The notes under the pieces are model-generated. The model had not been told where the DNA came from. It ran no database searches and worked only from the letters and a program-made list of their open reading frames with translations. Positions 8,504-17,120 of a stretch of DNA of 64,000 bases are shown in pieces; the first letter of the stretch is position 1; every line of letters starts with the position of its first letter. The position numbers and the translations under genes were made by a program. This DNA is from an uncultured Faecalibacterium sp. (GTDB lineage: Bacteria > Bacillota > Clostridia > Oscillospirales > Ruminococcaceae), in contig CAKSZS010000009.1 in assembly GCA_934525845.1 (NCBI GenBank), positions 1 to 64,000 of the forward strand, given 5' to 3'.

Positions 8504-9064
8504 TCAAGCCTCTTTCAGATGCAGTACACCGGCCTGCTCCAGACGCTTGCGCAGCAGGGCACCGATGATGCAGGAGACCACGATCTTGGCGAGATCCAGT
8601 GCAATGAAGGGATACACGCACACAGCCAGCGCGTAGCCCAGCTCACACTGCATCTGGAACACGAACCAGGCGGTGCCCAGCACATAGCAGACGGCATCGC
8701 CCAGCACGAGGCCAAGGGCGGAGATCACCGGGTGGCCATGGCTCTTTTCGATGAACAGGCCGCCGATGAACGCCAGCAGCAGGTAGCCCACCAGATAGCC
8801 GCCGGTGGGGCCGGCCAGCTTGGCCAGACCGGCACCATAGCCGGAGAACACCGGGATGCCCACCAGGCCGATGACCAGATAAATGGCCACGCTCAGCGCG
8901 GCAAATTTAGCGCCCAGCAGCCAGGCGGTCAGGCAGATGACGAGGTTGGCCAGCGAGATGGGAATGGCTCCGATGGGTACGGTCAGCGGGCCGAGCACAC
9001 ACAGCACAGCGGCCATAAGTGCCGTGACGGCCATTTGATAGGTGGTCAGTTTTTTGTTGTTCAT
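8504..9064 (-). CDS. bioY: Biotin ECF transporter S component BioY
   Basis: A 186-residue membrane protein with about six hydrophobic helices and the BioY signature region GPTGGYLVGYLLLAF (about residues 85-100). It binds biotin and works with the shared ECF energising module, which is not in this window. I use the ATG at 9064 (MNNKKLTTYQ), with GAGGGG upstream and a promoter at the expected distance; longer in-frame starts add about 270 non-family residues. A stand-alone bioY without biotin synthesis genes nearby suggests uptake, though genes outside the window cannot be judged. Confidence 0.9.
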   Translation of the reverse strand: MNNKKLTTYQMAVTALMAAVLCVLGPLTVPIGAIPISLANLVICLTAWLLGAKFAALSVAIYLVIGLVGIPVFSGYGAGLAKLAGPTGGYLVGYLLLAFIGGLFIEKSHGHPVISALGLVLGDAVCYVLGTAWFVFQMQCELGYALAVCVYPFIALDLAKIVVSCIIGALLRKRLEQAGVLHLKEA

Positions 9065-9112
9065 GATGAAAAATTCCCCTCTGAAAATTTTTTTGCAAGG
9101 CATCTGCATCCG

Positions 9113-9142
9113 AGTATAACGCGGAAAATTGCTCCTGGTCAA
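9113..9142 (-). promoter_or_regulatory. bioY promoter
   Basis: Minus strand TTGACC (9137-9142), 18 bp, TATACT (9113-9118), about 50 bp before the start. Confidence 0.75.
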
Positions 9143-9188
9143 CGAAAATGTTTCAAGAGGGTTTACAATTGAGAGACGGGAAAGCGGA

Positions 9189-9217
9189 TTGTAATGCAGG
9201 GAGAAGTGTGCTAAAAT
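9189..9217 (+). promoter_or_regulatory. Promoter of the unknown gene at 9262
   Basis: TTGTAA (9189-9194), 17 bp, TAAAAT (9212-9217). Confidence 0.65.
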
Positions 9218-9261
9218 GCAAGCGGCTTTCTTTGCCAGCAAATCAAAGGAGGGATTGCACA

Positions 9262-9834
9262 ATGGGCGGAGGACACGTTTCACGGCCGGATTTCGGGATG
9301 CCGCAGCCGGATCCGGCATACCCGCTGACCGAATTCTACCAGCTGCTGCAGCGCACGCTGGACAGGACCGGCAGTTTTGCACTGCCGGCGCTGTATGCCT
9401 GCCTGCAGGCTCCGGCCCGGCGCATCTACCGGGACGAGGCCCGGGAATGCCTGCGGCTGGCGGCTGCTCCGCAGGAGGGCTATACCCGTCTGCAGGCTCC
9501 GGCCCGTCTGCAGCTGCTGTACAGCTCGCTCCATGTGCTGCCGGACGGTACCCCGGCCGCTCTGCTGCTGACCGAAGCGTGTACCCGCACGGTAACGGCG
9601 GTGCAGCTTCTGCCGCCCGTTGTGTGGGAAGATCCGCTGCCTTCGCTGCCGGACGTTCCGGCGGCGCTGACGGTGCAGCTGACCATGCAGGATGTGCTGG
9701 ACATCGACACCGACCCGGCGGCACTGGGGCGGCGTCTGGCAGAAGACACTGCGGGAAAATGCTGGCGCAGCCACCCCCGCGCCGAGACCTTTCTGGCCGA
9801 ACGGGTGGCACTGCTGCAGAGAGTCTACCGATGA
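9262..9834 (+). CDS. Protein of unknown function
   Basis: A 190-residue, probably cytoplasmic, helix-rich protein with many Leu, Ala and Pro and no recognised motif, signal peptide or membrane segment. The gene is supported by AAAGGAGGG 10 bp before the ATG at 9262, a promoter at 9189-9217, a terminator directly after the stop, and codon use like its neighbours. Two short QAPARxxY/L segments repeat about 25 residues apart (near residues 47 and 74). I do not recognise the family and propose no function. Confidence 0.7.
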   Translation: MGGGHVSRPDFGMPQPDPAYPLTEFYQLLQRTLDRTGSFALPALYACLQAPARRIYRDEARECLRLAAAPQEGYTRLQAPARLQLLYSSLHVLPDGTPAALLLTEACTRTVTAVQLLPPVVWEDPLPSLPDVPAALTVQLTMQDVLDIDTDPAALGRRLAEDTAGKCWRSHPRAETFLAERVALLQRVYR

Positions 9835-9842
9835 AGAATGGG

Positions 9843-9874
9843 AGAGGGAGCGGACAGGCTCCCTCTTTTGTTTT
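9843..9874 (+). terminator. Intrinsic terminator after the unknown gene
   Basis: AGAGGGAGC and GCTCCCTCT flank a short loop, followed by TTTGTTTT. Confidence 0.8.
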
Positions 9875-10107
9875 ACCCGGGTTCATGGTATACTAACGCT
9901 GGGAAGAAAAAGAAACCCGACACTGGTCGATTAAAAATATGCGTTTTCATGCCCAAAAATGGGAAAGGATCCCCGAGAGGAAAATTTTGGGGGTTGTTTC
10001 GGTTTTGTTGCAATAATCGGGACTGCTCAGCCGTATCTTGAGTGAAATGTCCCGTGGAACACCTCTTCCACTGAGCCTTTCGCGAAGGCAGCAAAGGAGA
10101 ATGAAAT

Positions 10108-10599
10108 ATGGGACAGTTGACCAAAAACGAAGTATTTGCGCTGGCGGTGCAGCGGTACAGCGATGCCGTTTACCGGACGGCGGTGCACAACTGCCGCAGC
10201 AGTGCGGACGCCGAGGACGTGGTGCAGGATGTCTATGAAAAACTCCTGCATTATACCGGAAGCTTTGAGAGTGAGGAGCACCTCAAGGCGTGGCTTCTGC
10301 GGGTGGCCATCAACCGCTGCCGGGACCTGACCCGGGCGGCGTACCAGAAGGACACCGAGCTGGATGAGAACCTGCCGGCACCGGACGAGCTGGAGGACGG
10401 GAGCGTGCTGGATGCGGTGCGTGCTCTGCCGGAAAACTACCGCAATGCGGTCTACCTGCATTACTACGAAGGCTACACGGCGGCGGAGATCGGCCGGATG
10501 ATGCGGGTGCCCACCAATACGGTGCTGAGCTGGCTGCGGCGTGCGCGGGCGCAACTACATACAATGCTGAAGGAGGGGATCGAAGATGAGGTGGTATGA
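10108..10599 (+). CDS. ECF-type RNA polymerase sigma factor
   Basis: A 163-residue group 4 sigma factor. Region 2 has the DAEDVVQDVYEKLL core-binding helix near residue 32. Region 4 has the DNA-binding helix-turn-helix YTAAEIGRMM-VPTNTVLSWLRRAR near residues 120-145. The -35 and -10 regions it recognises are unknown. AAAGGAG precedes the ATG. Its end overlaps the next gene by 14 bp. That gene is a one-pass membrane protein with a cytoplasmic N-terminus, in the place an anti-sigma factor usually takes, so signalling across the membrane is a fair inference. Confidence 0.9.
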   Translation: MGQLTKNEVFALAVQRYSDAVYRTAVHNCRSSADAEDVVQDVYEKLLHYTGSFESEEHLKAWLLRVAINRCRDLTRAAYQKDTELDENLPAPDELEDGSVLDAVRALPENYRNAVYLHYYEGYTAAEIGRMMRVPTNTVLSWLRRARAQLHTMLKEGIEDEVV

Positions 10600-11716
10600 G
10601 TACAAGATGGAGGCGGATGACCTCCGCGCCCCGGACGATCTGAAGGCAAAGCTGCTGGCAATGGCAGATGCTCTGCCCGAGGAAGAGAAGAACCGCCCCA
10701 TGATGAAGGCACCGGAAGCCGCACAGGCGCCCCGGCCGGTGCAGGCATCCCCGAAGAAAAAGACGATCCGTTTCCCGTTCCGGCAGGTGGGCACGCTGGC
10801 AGCCTGTCTGGCGGTATGCGTGATCGGGTACGGTGCCCTTGCCACCGGCAAGGTGGATCTCGGGGCCAAAAGCAGCAGCCCGGCGGCTTATTCGTCGGCA
10901 GCTGCCGGACAGTCTGTCCTGCGTTCTGCGGCAGATACCGCAGACGCAGCCCCGGAACTGGCAGCCTACGGCACGGACAGCCTGAGCGCGGACAACGGCG
11001 TGGCGACCCTGTCGGCGGAGGATGCGTCTGCCGCCGAGGGAAGCCGCACCAGCACCGGCAGCAAGATCATCTACACCACCAACCTGACCCTGGAAAGCAA
11101 AAACTACGATGACGCCCGCGCGGCGCTGGACAGTGCCCTGTCGGATGCGGACGGTTATCTGGAATCCAGCAGTGAGTATACCAGCGACGATTCCAGCCGG
11201 AGTGTCAGCCTGACCCTGCGGGTGCCGCAGGACAACTACGATCGTTTTCTGGAAGCTGCCGCACAGGCCGGCAAGGTGACTTACAAGAGCCAGCAGGCCG
11301 ATGATGTCACCACCCAGTATATGGATGTGGAGACCCGGCTGTCCAATCTGGAAGCCCAGCGCACCCGTCTGCAGGAGCTGCAGAGCCAGGCGGACAACCT
11401 GTCCGACCTGCTGGAGATCGAGTCCAGCCTGACCGATGTGCAGTATCAGATCGAGAGCTGGCAGAGTCAGCTGGACTGGTACAGCGATCAGGTGGAGGAG
11501 TGCACCGTCTACATTACCCTGAATGAGGTGCAGACCTATTCGCCCGCCAATGAGAGCTTTCTGTCCCGCCTGGGCAGCGCCTTTACTGAGGGCTGGTCGG
11601 CTTTTGTAAACGGCATCAAGCAGCTGGCGGTCAGCCTGATCTACGTCTGGCCGGTGGTGTTGGCTGCGGCTGCCGCAGTCGGCATCTTCTTCGGATGGAA
11701 GAAGCGCAGAAAATAA
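10586..11716 (+). CDS. DUF4349 membrane protein, putative anti-sigma partner
   Basis: A 376-residue protein. The N-terminal 65 residues are charged and probably cytoplasmic. A membrane helix at about 68-88 (VGTLAACLAVCVIGYGALAT) leads to a low-complexity Ser/Ala linker. The DUF4349 domain (about 150-345) contains a long coiled coil (LEAQRTRLQELQSQ), and a second helix near 348-370 ends in KKRRK. AGGAGG precedes the chosen ATG, which overlaps the sigma factor gene. DUF4349 proteins often sit behind ECF sigma genes; an anti-sigma role for the short N-terminal segment is inference, since no classic zinc (ZAS) motif is present. Confidence 0.75.
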   Translation: MRWYEYKMEADDLRAPDDLKAKLLAMADALPEEEKNRPMMKAPEAAQAPRPVQASPKKKTIRFPFRQVGTLAACLAVCVIGYGALATGKVDLGAKSSSPAAYSSAAAGQSVLRSAADTADAAPELAAYGTDSLSADNGVATLSAEDASAAEGSRTSTGSKIIYTTNLTLESKNYDDARAALDSALSDADGYLESSSEYTSDDSSRSVSLTLRVPQDNYDRFLEAAAQAGKVTYKSQQADDVTTQYMDVETRLSNLEAQRTRLQELQSQADNLSDLLEIESSLTDVQYQIESWQSQLDWYSDQVEECTVYITLNEVQTYSPANESFLSRLGSAFTEGWSAFVNGIKQLAVSLIYVWPVVLAAAAAVGIFFGWKKRRK

Positions 11717-11768
11717 AAGAAACAAAGACCGGAAACAAAAAGAAATTTCCGATTTTTTGAAAAAAGGG

Positions 11769-11797
11769 TTGACATCCAGTCCGCCCTGTGGTATTAT
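11769..11797 (+). promoter_or_regulatory. Promoter of tRNA-fMet
   Basis: TTGACA (11769-11774), 17 bp, TATTAT (11792-11797), 45 bp before the tRNA. Confidence 0.8.
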
Positions 11798-11841
11798 ACT
11801 TGAGCAGTCAGCGAACAGCTGAAACGCAGAAAAGTAAATAT

Positions 11842-11918
<77 letters not shown>

Positions 11919-11920
11919 CC

Positions 11921-11951
11921 AAGCATCTTGAGATTCTCAAGATGCTTTTTT
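11921..11951 (+). terminator. tRNA-fMet terminator
   Basis: AAGCATCTTGAG pairs perfectly with CTCAAGATGCTT around a 3-base loop and runs into six T residues. Confidence 0.92.
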
Positions 11952-12000
11952 GTTGTATGGTTCAAGGCGGAAGCACGGAGGCCGATCTTTCGTAAGACGC

Positions 12001-12026
12001 AAAAAAGCTCTCCCTTTCGGGAGAGC
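12001..12026 (-). terminator. Terminator of the MalY/PatB-like gene
   Basis: Minus strand GCTCTCCC-GAAA-GGGAGAGC followed by TTTTTT. The same hairpin sequence occurs inside the interspersed repeat at 53064. Confidence 0.85.
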
Positions 12027-12061
12027 GGGCACGCCGGTGCCGGGAGAGGTCGGAGGGGTCG

Positions 12062-13282
12062 TTACACCCACGCACCGTTGAACACATACTTGTCCAGCCG
12101 GTCAAAGGCTTCCTGCACGCGGGAGAGCGGCAGAGCCAGATTCATGCGGATGGCACAGGGACCGTGGAACATCCGGCCATCCTGCCAGGCAACGCCCACG
12201 TTCCAGCCGGCTTTTTCCAGCTGGTCGATGGTTTTGCCGTGGGCTTCGCACCATTTTGTGCAGTCCAGGAAGAGCATATAGGTGCCCTGGGGCTTGCTTA
12301 CCTCCACACCCGGGAAGTGCCGGGCAATGTAATCGCAGGCAAACTCCACGTTGCCGGTGAGCACCTGCCGCAGCTGATCCAGCCATTCATAGCCTTCGGG
12401 CTGGTAAGCTCCGATGAGGGCGTGCATGGACAGGACGTTCATCTCGTTGTAGTGAGGTTTGGCGCTCTTGGCCAGAACACGGTCCCGCAGCGCTTTATTA
12501 TAGATAATGTGGTAGCTGCCCACCAGGCCCGCCAGGTTGAAGGTCTTACTGGGAGCATACAGCGCCACGGTGCGCTGGCGGGCATCTTCGCTCACCATCT
12601 GGGTGGGGATGTGTTTGTGCTCGGCCAGGATAAGGTCCGACCAGATCTCGTCCGAGATCACGATGCAGTCGTTGGCACGGTAGACTTCCATGGCCCGTTC
12701 CAGCTCCCAGCGCTCCCACACACGGCCGCAGGGGTTGTGGGGGCTGCAGAAAACGGCCACATGGATGTGATGCTCCTTCAGCTTCCGGTCCATATCGGCA
12801 TAATCCATGCGCCAGACACCCTGTTCATCCTTCACCAACGGACTGTGCACGATGCGGTAGCCGTTGTCCGTGATGCAGTGGGTGAAGCCGATGTAGGTGG
12901 GGCTGTGCAGCAGCACAGCATCGCCGGGGGCGGCAAAGCAGGTCAGAGCGGAGATCAGCCCGCCCAGCACACCGTTTTCATAGCCGATGCATTCCCGGGT
13001 CAGTCCGGTAACACCGTTGCGGACGGTGTGCCAGCGGATGATGGCATCGTAATAGGCATCTGTGGCGCTGAAGTAGCCGTAGGCCGGGTGCTGTGCCCGC
13101 GCAATGATGGCGGCAGGGATGGTGGGTACGGTGGGAAAATTCATGTCCGCTACCCACATGGGAATGGCGTCAAACCCTTCTTTGGGGGCATCCGGCGCAA
13201 AGCCGTTGCCCGCACCCAGTGCGTCAAGCGCAATGGCGTCCTTGCCGCGGCGGTCGAGGATGGAAGTAAAATCGTATTGCAT
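12062..13282 (-). CDS. MalY/PatB-family PLP-dependent C-S lyase (cystathionine beta-lyase type)
   Basis: A 406-residue fold-type I PLP enzyme of aminotransferase class I/II. The MWVADMNFP segment near residue 42 marks the MalY/PatB group; SPHNPCGRVW (about 170) and the PLP lysine in APSKTFNLAG (about 238) are present. Expected reaction: beta-elimination of cystathionine or cysteine conjugates to pyruvate, ammonia and a thiol; a regulatory moonlighting role as in MalY cannot be read from sequence. The ATG at 13282 (MQYDFTS) has AAAGGAG upstream and matches the family start; a start at 13342 would lie upstream of the promoter's -10 box. Confidence 0.87.
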   Translation of the reverse strand: MQYDFTSILDRRGKDAIALDALGAGNGFAPDAPKEGFDAIPMWVADMNFPTVPTIPAAIIARAQHPAYGYFSATDAYYDAIIRWHTVRNGVTGLTRECIGYENGVLGGLISALTCFAAPGDAVLLHSPTYIGFTHCITDNGYRIVHSPLVKDEQGVWRMDYADMDRKLKEHHIHVAVFCSPHNPCGRVWERWELERAMEVYRANDCIVISDEIWSDLILAEHKHIPTQMVSEDARQRTVALYAPSKTFNLAGLVGSYHIIYNKALRDRVLAKSAKPHYNEMNVLSMHALIGAYQPEGYEWLDQLRQVLTGNVEFACDYIARHFPGVEVSKPQGTYMLFLDCTKWCEAHGKTIDQLEKAGWNVGVAWQDGRMFHGPCAIRMNLALPLSRVQEAFDRLDKYVFNGAWV

Positions 13283-13332
13283 GGAAAAACTCCTTTGTCT
13301 GATGCGGAAAATTCCGCGGATGGTCTGCTGCC

Positions 13333-13361
13333 ATTGTAGCAAAGCACCGGAAAAAGGTCAA
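13333..13361 (-). promoter_or_regulatory. Promoter of the MalY/PatB-like gene
   Basis: Minus strand TTGACC (13356-13361), 17 bp, TACAAT (13333-13338). Confidence 0.8.
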
Positions 13362-13493
13362 TGCAGCAGAAAAAATGCTCTGCCGGGATCGGTCCCGGGC
13401 AGCAGGCGGCAAAAAGCTCCGGCCCTGCCCGGAGAACCTGCGGGCGTCTCTGCGAGTGCAACAGAAATTTGTGATGATTTTGAGACGTTTTTG

Positions 13494-13523
13494 TTCACAG
13501 TGACCCTTCGGGCGTGGTATAGT
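13494..13523 (+). promoter_or_regulatory. Promoter of the shortened solute-binding protein gene
   Basis: TTCACA (13494-13499), 18 bp, TATAGT (13518-13523), 70 bp before the start codon. Confidence 0.65.
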
Positions 13524-13594
13524 AAACAGGAAGGGCCGTGCATGGCAGCAGCTGCCGCCGGCGAGAGAAAACCACGATCCAAGGGGAGTGCTTC

Positions 13595-14575
13595 ATGAAA
13601 AAATTTGCGAAAAGAGCCATCAGTCTGCTGTGCGCGATGGCGCTGGCGGTGGGCTGCGCTGGCTGCAGCGGCGCACAAAAAACAGCTGAGGTGACCCAGA
13701 TCATGATCTGGACCTACTACAACGGCGACCAGCTGGAAAGCTTCAACCGGCTGGTGGAGACCTTCAACGACACGGTAGGCAAGGAAAAGAACATCCGGGC
13801 GGAGACGGAGAGCCAGGGCAGCGTCAATGATCTGGAAGCCAGTGTGATGGATTCTGCCGAGGGCAAGGTGGGGGCTGCCGCGCTGCCCAACATTTTTTCG
13901 GCCTACTCCGATACGGCCTATGCCGTCGACCAGATGGGGCTTCTGGTGGATCTGAGCCAGTACCTGACGGCGGACGAGCAGGCGCAGTTCATTGAAGGTT
14001 ACCGCACCGAGGGCGACTTTGACGGCAGCGGCAGCATGAAGATCTTCCCGGTGGCAAAATCCACCGAGCTGAAAGTGCTGCCCTGCCCGAAGTTTGCGGA
14101 CGGCGAGGATGTGGCGGTGCAGCAGGGAGCCGGCATGGTGGTGACCACCGGGACGGATGCACAGGTGCAGGCCTCGGTGGAATTCCTCAAGTGGTTCGTC
14201 CAGCCGGAAAACAACATTGCCTTCTCGGTGGGGTCCGGCTATCTGCCGGTGACCCGTGACGCCAACAACATGGAGGCTATCCATGCCAGCGGGCTGGCGC
14301 TGACCGGCAATATGGAGCAGATCCTGACAGAAGCAGTCCAGACGGTAGAGAACAACAAACTTTATACGCCGCGTGCGTTCGAGGGAGGCAACAGTGCCCG
14401 CAAGGTGCTGGAATACGGCCTGAGTGATCTGGCGGAAGCTGACCGGGAGACCGTGACGCAGCGCATAGACGCAGGACAGTCCGCCGCCGAAGCGGAAGCG
14501 GAGTTCCTGACCGATGCGTATTTCGAAGCCTGGTATCAGGATACCTGCCGGCAGCTGAAGGCCTACGAAGGCTGA
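13595..14575 (+). pseudogene. Extracellular solute-binding lipoprotein with an apparent internal deletion
   Basis: A 326-residue open frame. The N-terminus is a lipoprotein signal (MKKFAKR, hydrophobic core, cysteines at 21 and 24). The rest resembles family 1 carbohydrate-binding proteins of ABC systems, usually 420-450 residues. The N-lobe runs to about KIFPVAKSTE (149-158), then jumps straight to VLPCPKFADG and the C-terminal FLKWF-PENNIAFSVGSGYLPV segment. About 100-130 residues of the usual middle seem absent without a frame shift. No permease genes adjoin it, so it may act in sensing with the next gene. The deletion is inferred from remembered family layout, so a genuinely short protein remains possible. 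Confidence 0.6.
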
Positions 14576-14609
14576 GCAGACGGCACGGTCCGGAAGAAAG
14601 GAGGCGGCC

Positions 14610-15155
14610 ATGGCGGGTGTTCCGATTCTAAAAATGTATCGTGACTGGAAGGACAAGCGGCCGGAGCGGCCGATCTTCCGCACGATCCTGGTTTCGATGC
14701 TGGCAGTTTTGCTGGTCGAGATCGTTCTGATGACGGCCAGCATCTGGATGACCGATGTGCCCGGGCAGCTGGATCAGAATGCAAAGGACATTCTGGAAAT
14801 GCAGGTGCACAACCGTGCCTCCTACCTGAGCGACCTGCTGGTACAGGCGCAGGATCTGGCCGAATTGTCGGATACGATCAACCAGACGGCGCAGGCGCTG
14901 CTGGATCAGGGGGTCATCTCGCTGGACACGCTGGAGAACGGCACCACGGAGAGTGATCCGCTGCTGCAGGCCATTGCACCGGAATTGGTGGACACCCTGC
15001 GGAGCAAAGCCGCCGCCGAGCTGCAGAGGGTGCTTGAGCTGGACGTGGATGCCCTGCAGGGCTACCTGCTGGCACGGCCCGGTTCCATTCCGGCGCCCAT
15101 CGCACCGGAGGCCGCCGAGATCATCCGCAGTGTGAATGCGCGGAAAAAGGATTGA
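14610..15155 (+). pseudogene. Remnant of a membrane GGDEF/EAL protein: sensor N-terminus joined to an EAL tail
   Basis: A 181-residue frame with AAGGAGG before the ATG. Residues 25-47 form a membrane helix, followed by an extracytoplasmic helical segment. From about 142 the sequence LELDVDALQGYLLARP and the closing IAPEAAEIIR match the very end of EAL c-di-GMP phosphodiesterase domains. The GGDEF and EAL catalytic cores (GGDEF, EAL and related motifs) are missing, so the gene looks internally deleted in frame near residues 128-142. It lies 34 bp after the shortened solute-binding protein, perhaps once a ligand-sensing partner. A catalytic function is not expected. Confidence 0.6.
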
Positions 15156-15172
15156 AGCAGGTTGGCCTGCTG

Positions 15173-15238
15173 CTCCCCTCTTTTGGTTTCGCCGTTTCCC
15201 CCGGCCGGGGAAAGGCGGTTCTGAAAGGGGGATTTTTT
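15173..15238 (+). terminator. Long hairpin terminator
   Basis: Nested stems CGCC-TTTCCCC/GGGGAAA-GGCG and an outer CCCCTCTTT/AAAGGGGG precede TTTTTT, just after the remnant EAL gene. Confidence 0.6.
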
Positions 15239-15429
15239 GACGGAATGCCGTTTGCCCCCGCTGCTGCGGCAGCGTTTTCCGCGCAGAGGGAGGGGGATGG
15301 ATACGGCAAAGAGAACGGTTTCTTTGAACGGCGTTCTTCCCCGATTTTTCAGCTTGGGACTGGCGCGGCGGCAGGGGATGCGGTATACTGGGGCTGTGAT
15401 AAAAAAGCACGGGAGGTGCATTCAACGAT

Positions 15430-16365
15430 ATGGTACAGGTAGACTTGATCACGGGGTTTCTGGGAGCAGGCAAAACGACCTTTCTGCGCCGGTATGTCCG
15501 CTATCTGGTGGAGCAGGGACACAACGTCTGCATCCTGGAAAACGACTTCGGCGCAGTGAATGTGGACGCTATGCTGGTGCAGGATCTGCTGGGCGGCCGG
15601 TGTGACCTGGAGACCATCAGCGGCGGGTGCGACTGCGATACCCATCAGCGCCGGATGCGCACCAAGCTCATTGCCATGGCCATGCGCGGCTTTGACCGGG
15701 TGGTGGTGGAGCCGAGCGGCATCTTTGATGTGGACGAATTCTTCGATGTCCTGCGGGACGACCCGCTGGACCGCTGGTATCAGCTGGGCAGCGTCATCGC
15801 CATCGTGGATGCTTTGCTGCCGGATCCGCTTTCGCCGCAGGCGGAGTATGTGCTGGCCAGCGAGACCGCCAATGCAGGCCGGGTGCTGTTCAGCCGCACC
15901 CAGCTGGCCGGAGAGACCCGGACCCGGGCGGCAGAGGAACATCTGACCCGGGCGCTGGACGCCTGCAAGTGCTCCCGGAGATTCGCACCGGGGGAGATCC
16001 TGACCAAAGACTGGGCAGAGCTGACCGGTGCCGATCTGGCAGACATCGCGGCCTGCGGATACCGGCAGGCCAGCTGTGAAAAGCTGCACTTCGACGAGCA
16101 CGAAGCGTTCGCTTCGCTGTGTTTTCTGGAACAGAAGCTCACGCTGGAACAGCTGCAGAGTGCGGCCGGGCGGCTGTTCGCGGACCCCGCCTGCGGCCGG
16201 GTGCTGCGGGTGAAAGGCTTTGCGCCCGCGGCGGACGGCTGGCTGGAACTGAACGCCACCGCCGCCGGGCAGACGCTGGCCCCCATCCCGCAGGGGCAGG
16301 ATGTGCTCATCGTCATCGGAGAAGGACTGAACAAGGCTGCCATTGAGCAGCAGCTGCATCGCTGA
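15430..16365 (+). CDS. CobW/P47K (G3E) family GTPase with altered metal motif
   Basis: A 311-residue G3E P-loop GTPase of the CobW/COG0523 metallochaperone family. The Walker A GFLGAGKTT is at about 8-16 and LENDFG at about 36-41. The family's metal-binding CxCC motif here reads GGCDCDT (near 61-67): two cysteines, each followed by Asp. The usual NKxD base-recognition motif appears as SRTQ. The C-terminal CobW domain begins near 215. GGGAGG precedes the ATG. A YczE-like membrane protein follows 48 bp later. Metal and client protein are unknown; the altered motifs may mean a changed metal or nucleotide preference. Confidence 0.8.
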   Translation: MVQVDLITGFLGAGKTTFLRRYVRYLVEQGHNVCILENDFGAVNVDAMLVQDLLGGRCDLETISGGCDCDTHQRRMRTKLIAMAMRGFDRVVVEPSGIFDVDEFFDVLRDDPLDRWYQLGSVIAIVDALLPDPLSPQAEYVLASETANAGRVLFSRTQLAGETRTRAAEEHLTRALDACKCSRRFAPGEILTKDWAELTGADLADIAACGYRQASCEKLHFDEHEAFASLCFLEQKLTLEQLQSAAGRLFADPACGRVLRVKGFAPAADGWLELNATAAGQTLAPIPQGQDVLIVIGEGLNKAAIEQQLHR

Positions 16366-16413
16366 GTTTTCCACAGCGGATGCGGAAAACGGTGAAAAAG
16401 AAGGAGAACGACC

Positions 16414-17061
16414 ATGAAGCAGACAACGCTGGAAAAGCCCACGGCACGCCGGGTCCTCGGCATGGTGGTGGGCATCGTCATCATCGGCCTGGGCATTGCC
16501 CTGTTCAAGCAGTCCCATCTGGGCAATGACTCCATCAGTGCCCTGAATATGCGGCTGGCAGAGCTGCTGGGCATCTCGCTGGGGGTGCAGAACCTCTGCA
16601 CCAACGTTTTGTTTTTTGCGCTGCAGTTCTGGTTCGGGCGCAAGTACATCGGGCTGGGCACCTTTGTCAACGGCATTGGCATCGGCTTCATCGTGACGGC
16701 CTTCTATGATCCCATCGCGGCATTCTTCGGCCCGGCGGAAGCGCTGGGCCTGCCGGTGCAGCTGCTCTGGGTGGCACTGGCGGTGCCGGTCACCGCGCTG
16801 GGCGCGTCTCTGTATCAGACCGCGGACCTGGGCATTGCGCCCTACGATTACCTTTCACTGGGCCTGCGGGACTACACCCCGTTCCCGTACTTCGGCTGCC
16901 GGGTGTTCACCGACGCCCTGTGTGCGCTGCTGTGCTGGCTGCTGGGCGGTCTGGTGGGGCTGGGCACCCTCATCTGTGCGTTCTGCCTGGGACCCTTCAT
17001 CCAGTTCTTCAACGGAACGGTCTCCGAGCGGGTGCTGCAGTACCAGCCGGGGAAAGAGTAA
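16414..17061 (+). CDS. YczE/YitT-like integral membrane protein
   Basis: A 215-residue protein with five or six membrane segments, beginning after a short basic N-terminus (ARRVLGMVVGIVIIGLGIAL). The layout and segments such as SLGVQNLCTN and LGIAPYD resemble the YczE/YyaS/YitT family (DUF6198), whose substrate is unknown. AAGGAG precedes the ATG. It follows the CobW-like gene by 48 bp and ends at a bidirectional terminator, so the two probably form one operon. A metal-related role is only suggested by that neighbour. Confidence 0.75.
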   Translation: MKQTTLEKPTARRVLGMVVGIVIIGLGIALFKQSHLGNDSISALNMRLAELLGISLGVQNLCTNVLFFALQFWFGRKYIGLGTFVNGIGIGFIVTAFYDPIAAFFGPAEALGLPVQLLWVALAVPVTALGASLYQTADLGIAPYDYLSLGLRDYTPFPYFGCRVFTDALCALLCWLLGGLVGLGTLICAFCLGPFIQFFNGTVSERVLQYQPGKE

Positions 17062-17069
17062 GAGAAGAA

Positions 17070-17106
17070 AAAGGCGTGCACCTCCAAACGGAAGTGCACG
17101 CCTTTT
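17070..17106. terminator. Bidirectional terminator between the YczE-like gene and PTS IIA
   Basis: AAAGGCGTGCAC and GTGCACGCCTTT pair perfectly, with A and T runs on either side, between convergent genes. Confidence 0.9.
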
Positions 17107-17120
17107 GCAGTGCGGAACGA

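Noticed and set aside
9161..9168. GTTTACAA near the bioY promoter as a BirA biotin operator
   Set aside because: Only one half-site is present; no partner TTGTAAAC lies at the required distance, and the site is upstream of the -35 box.
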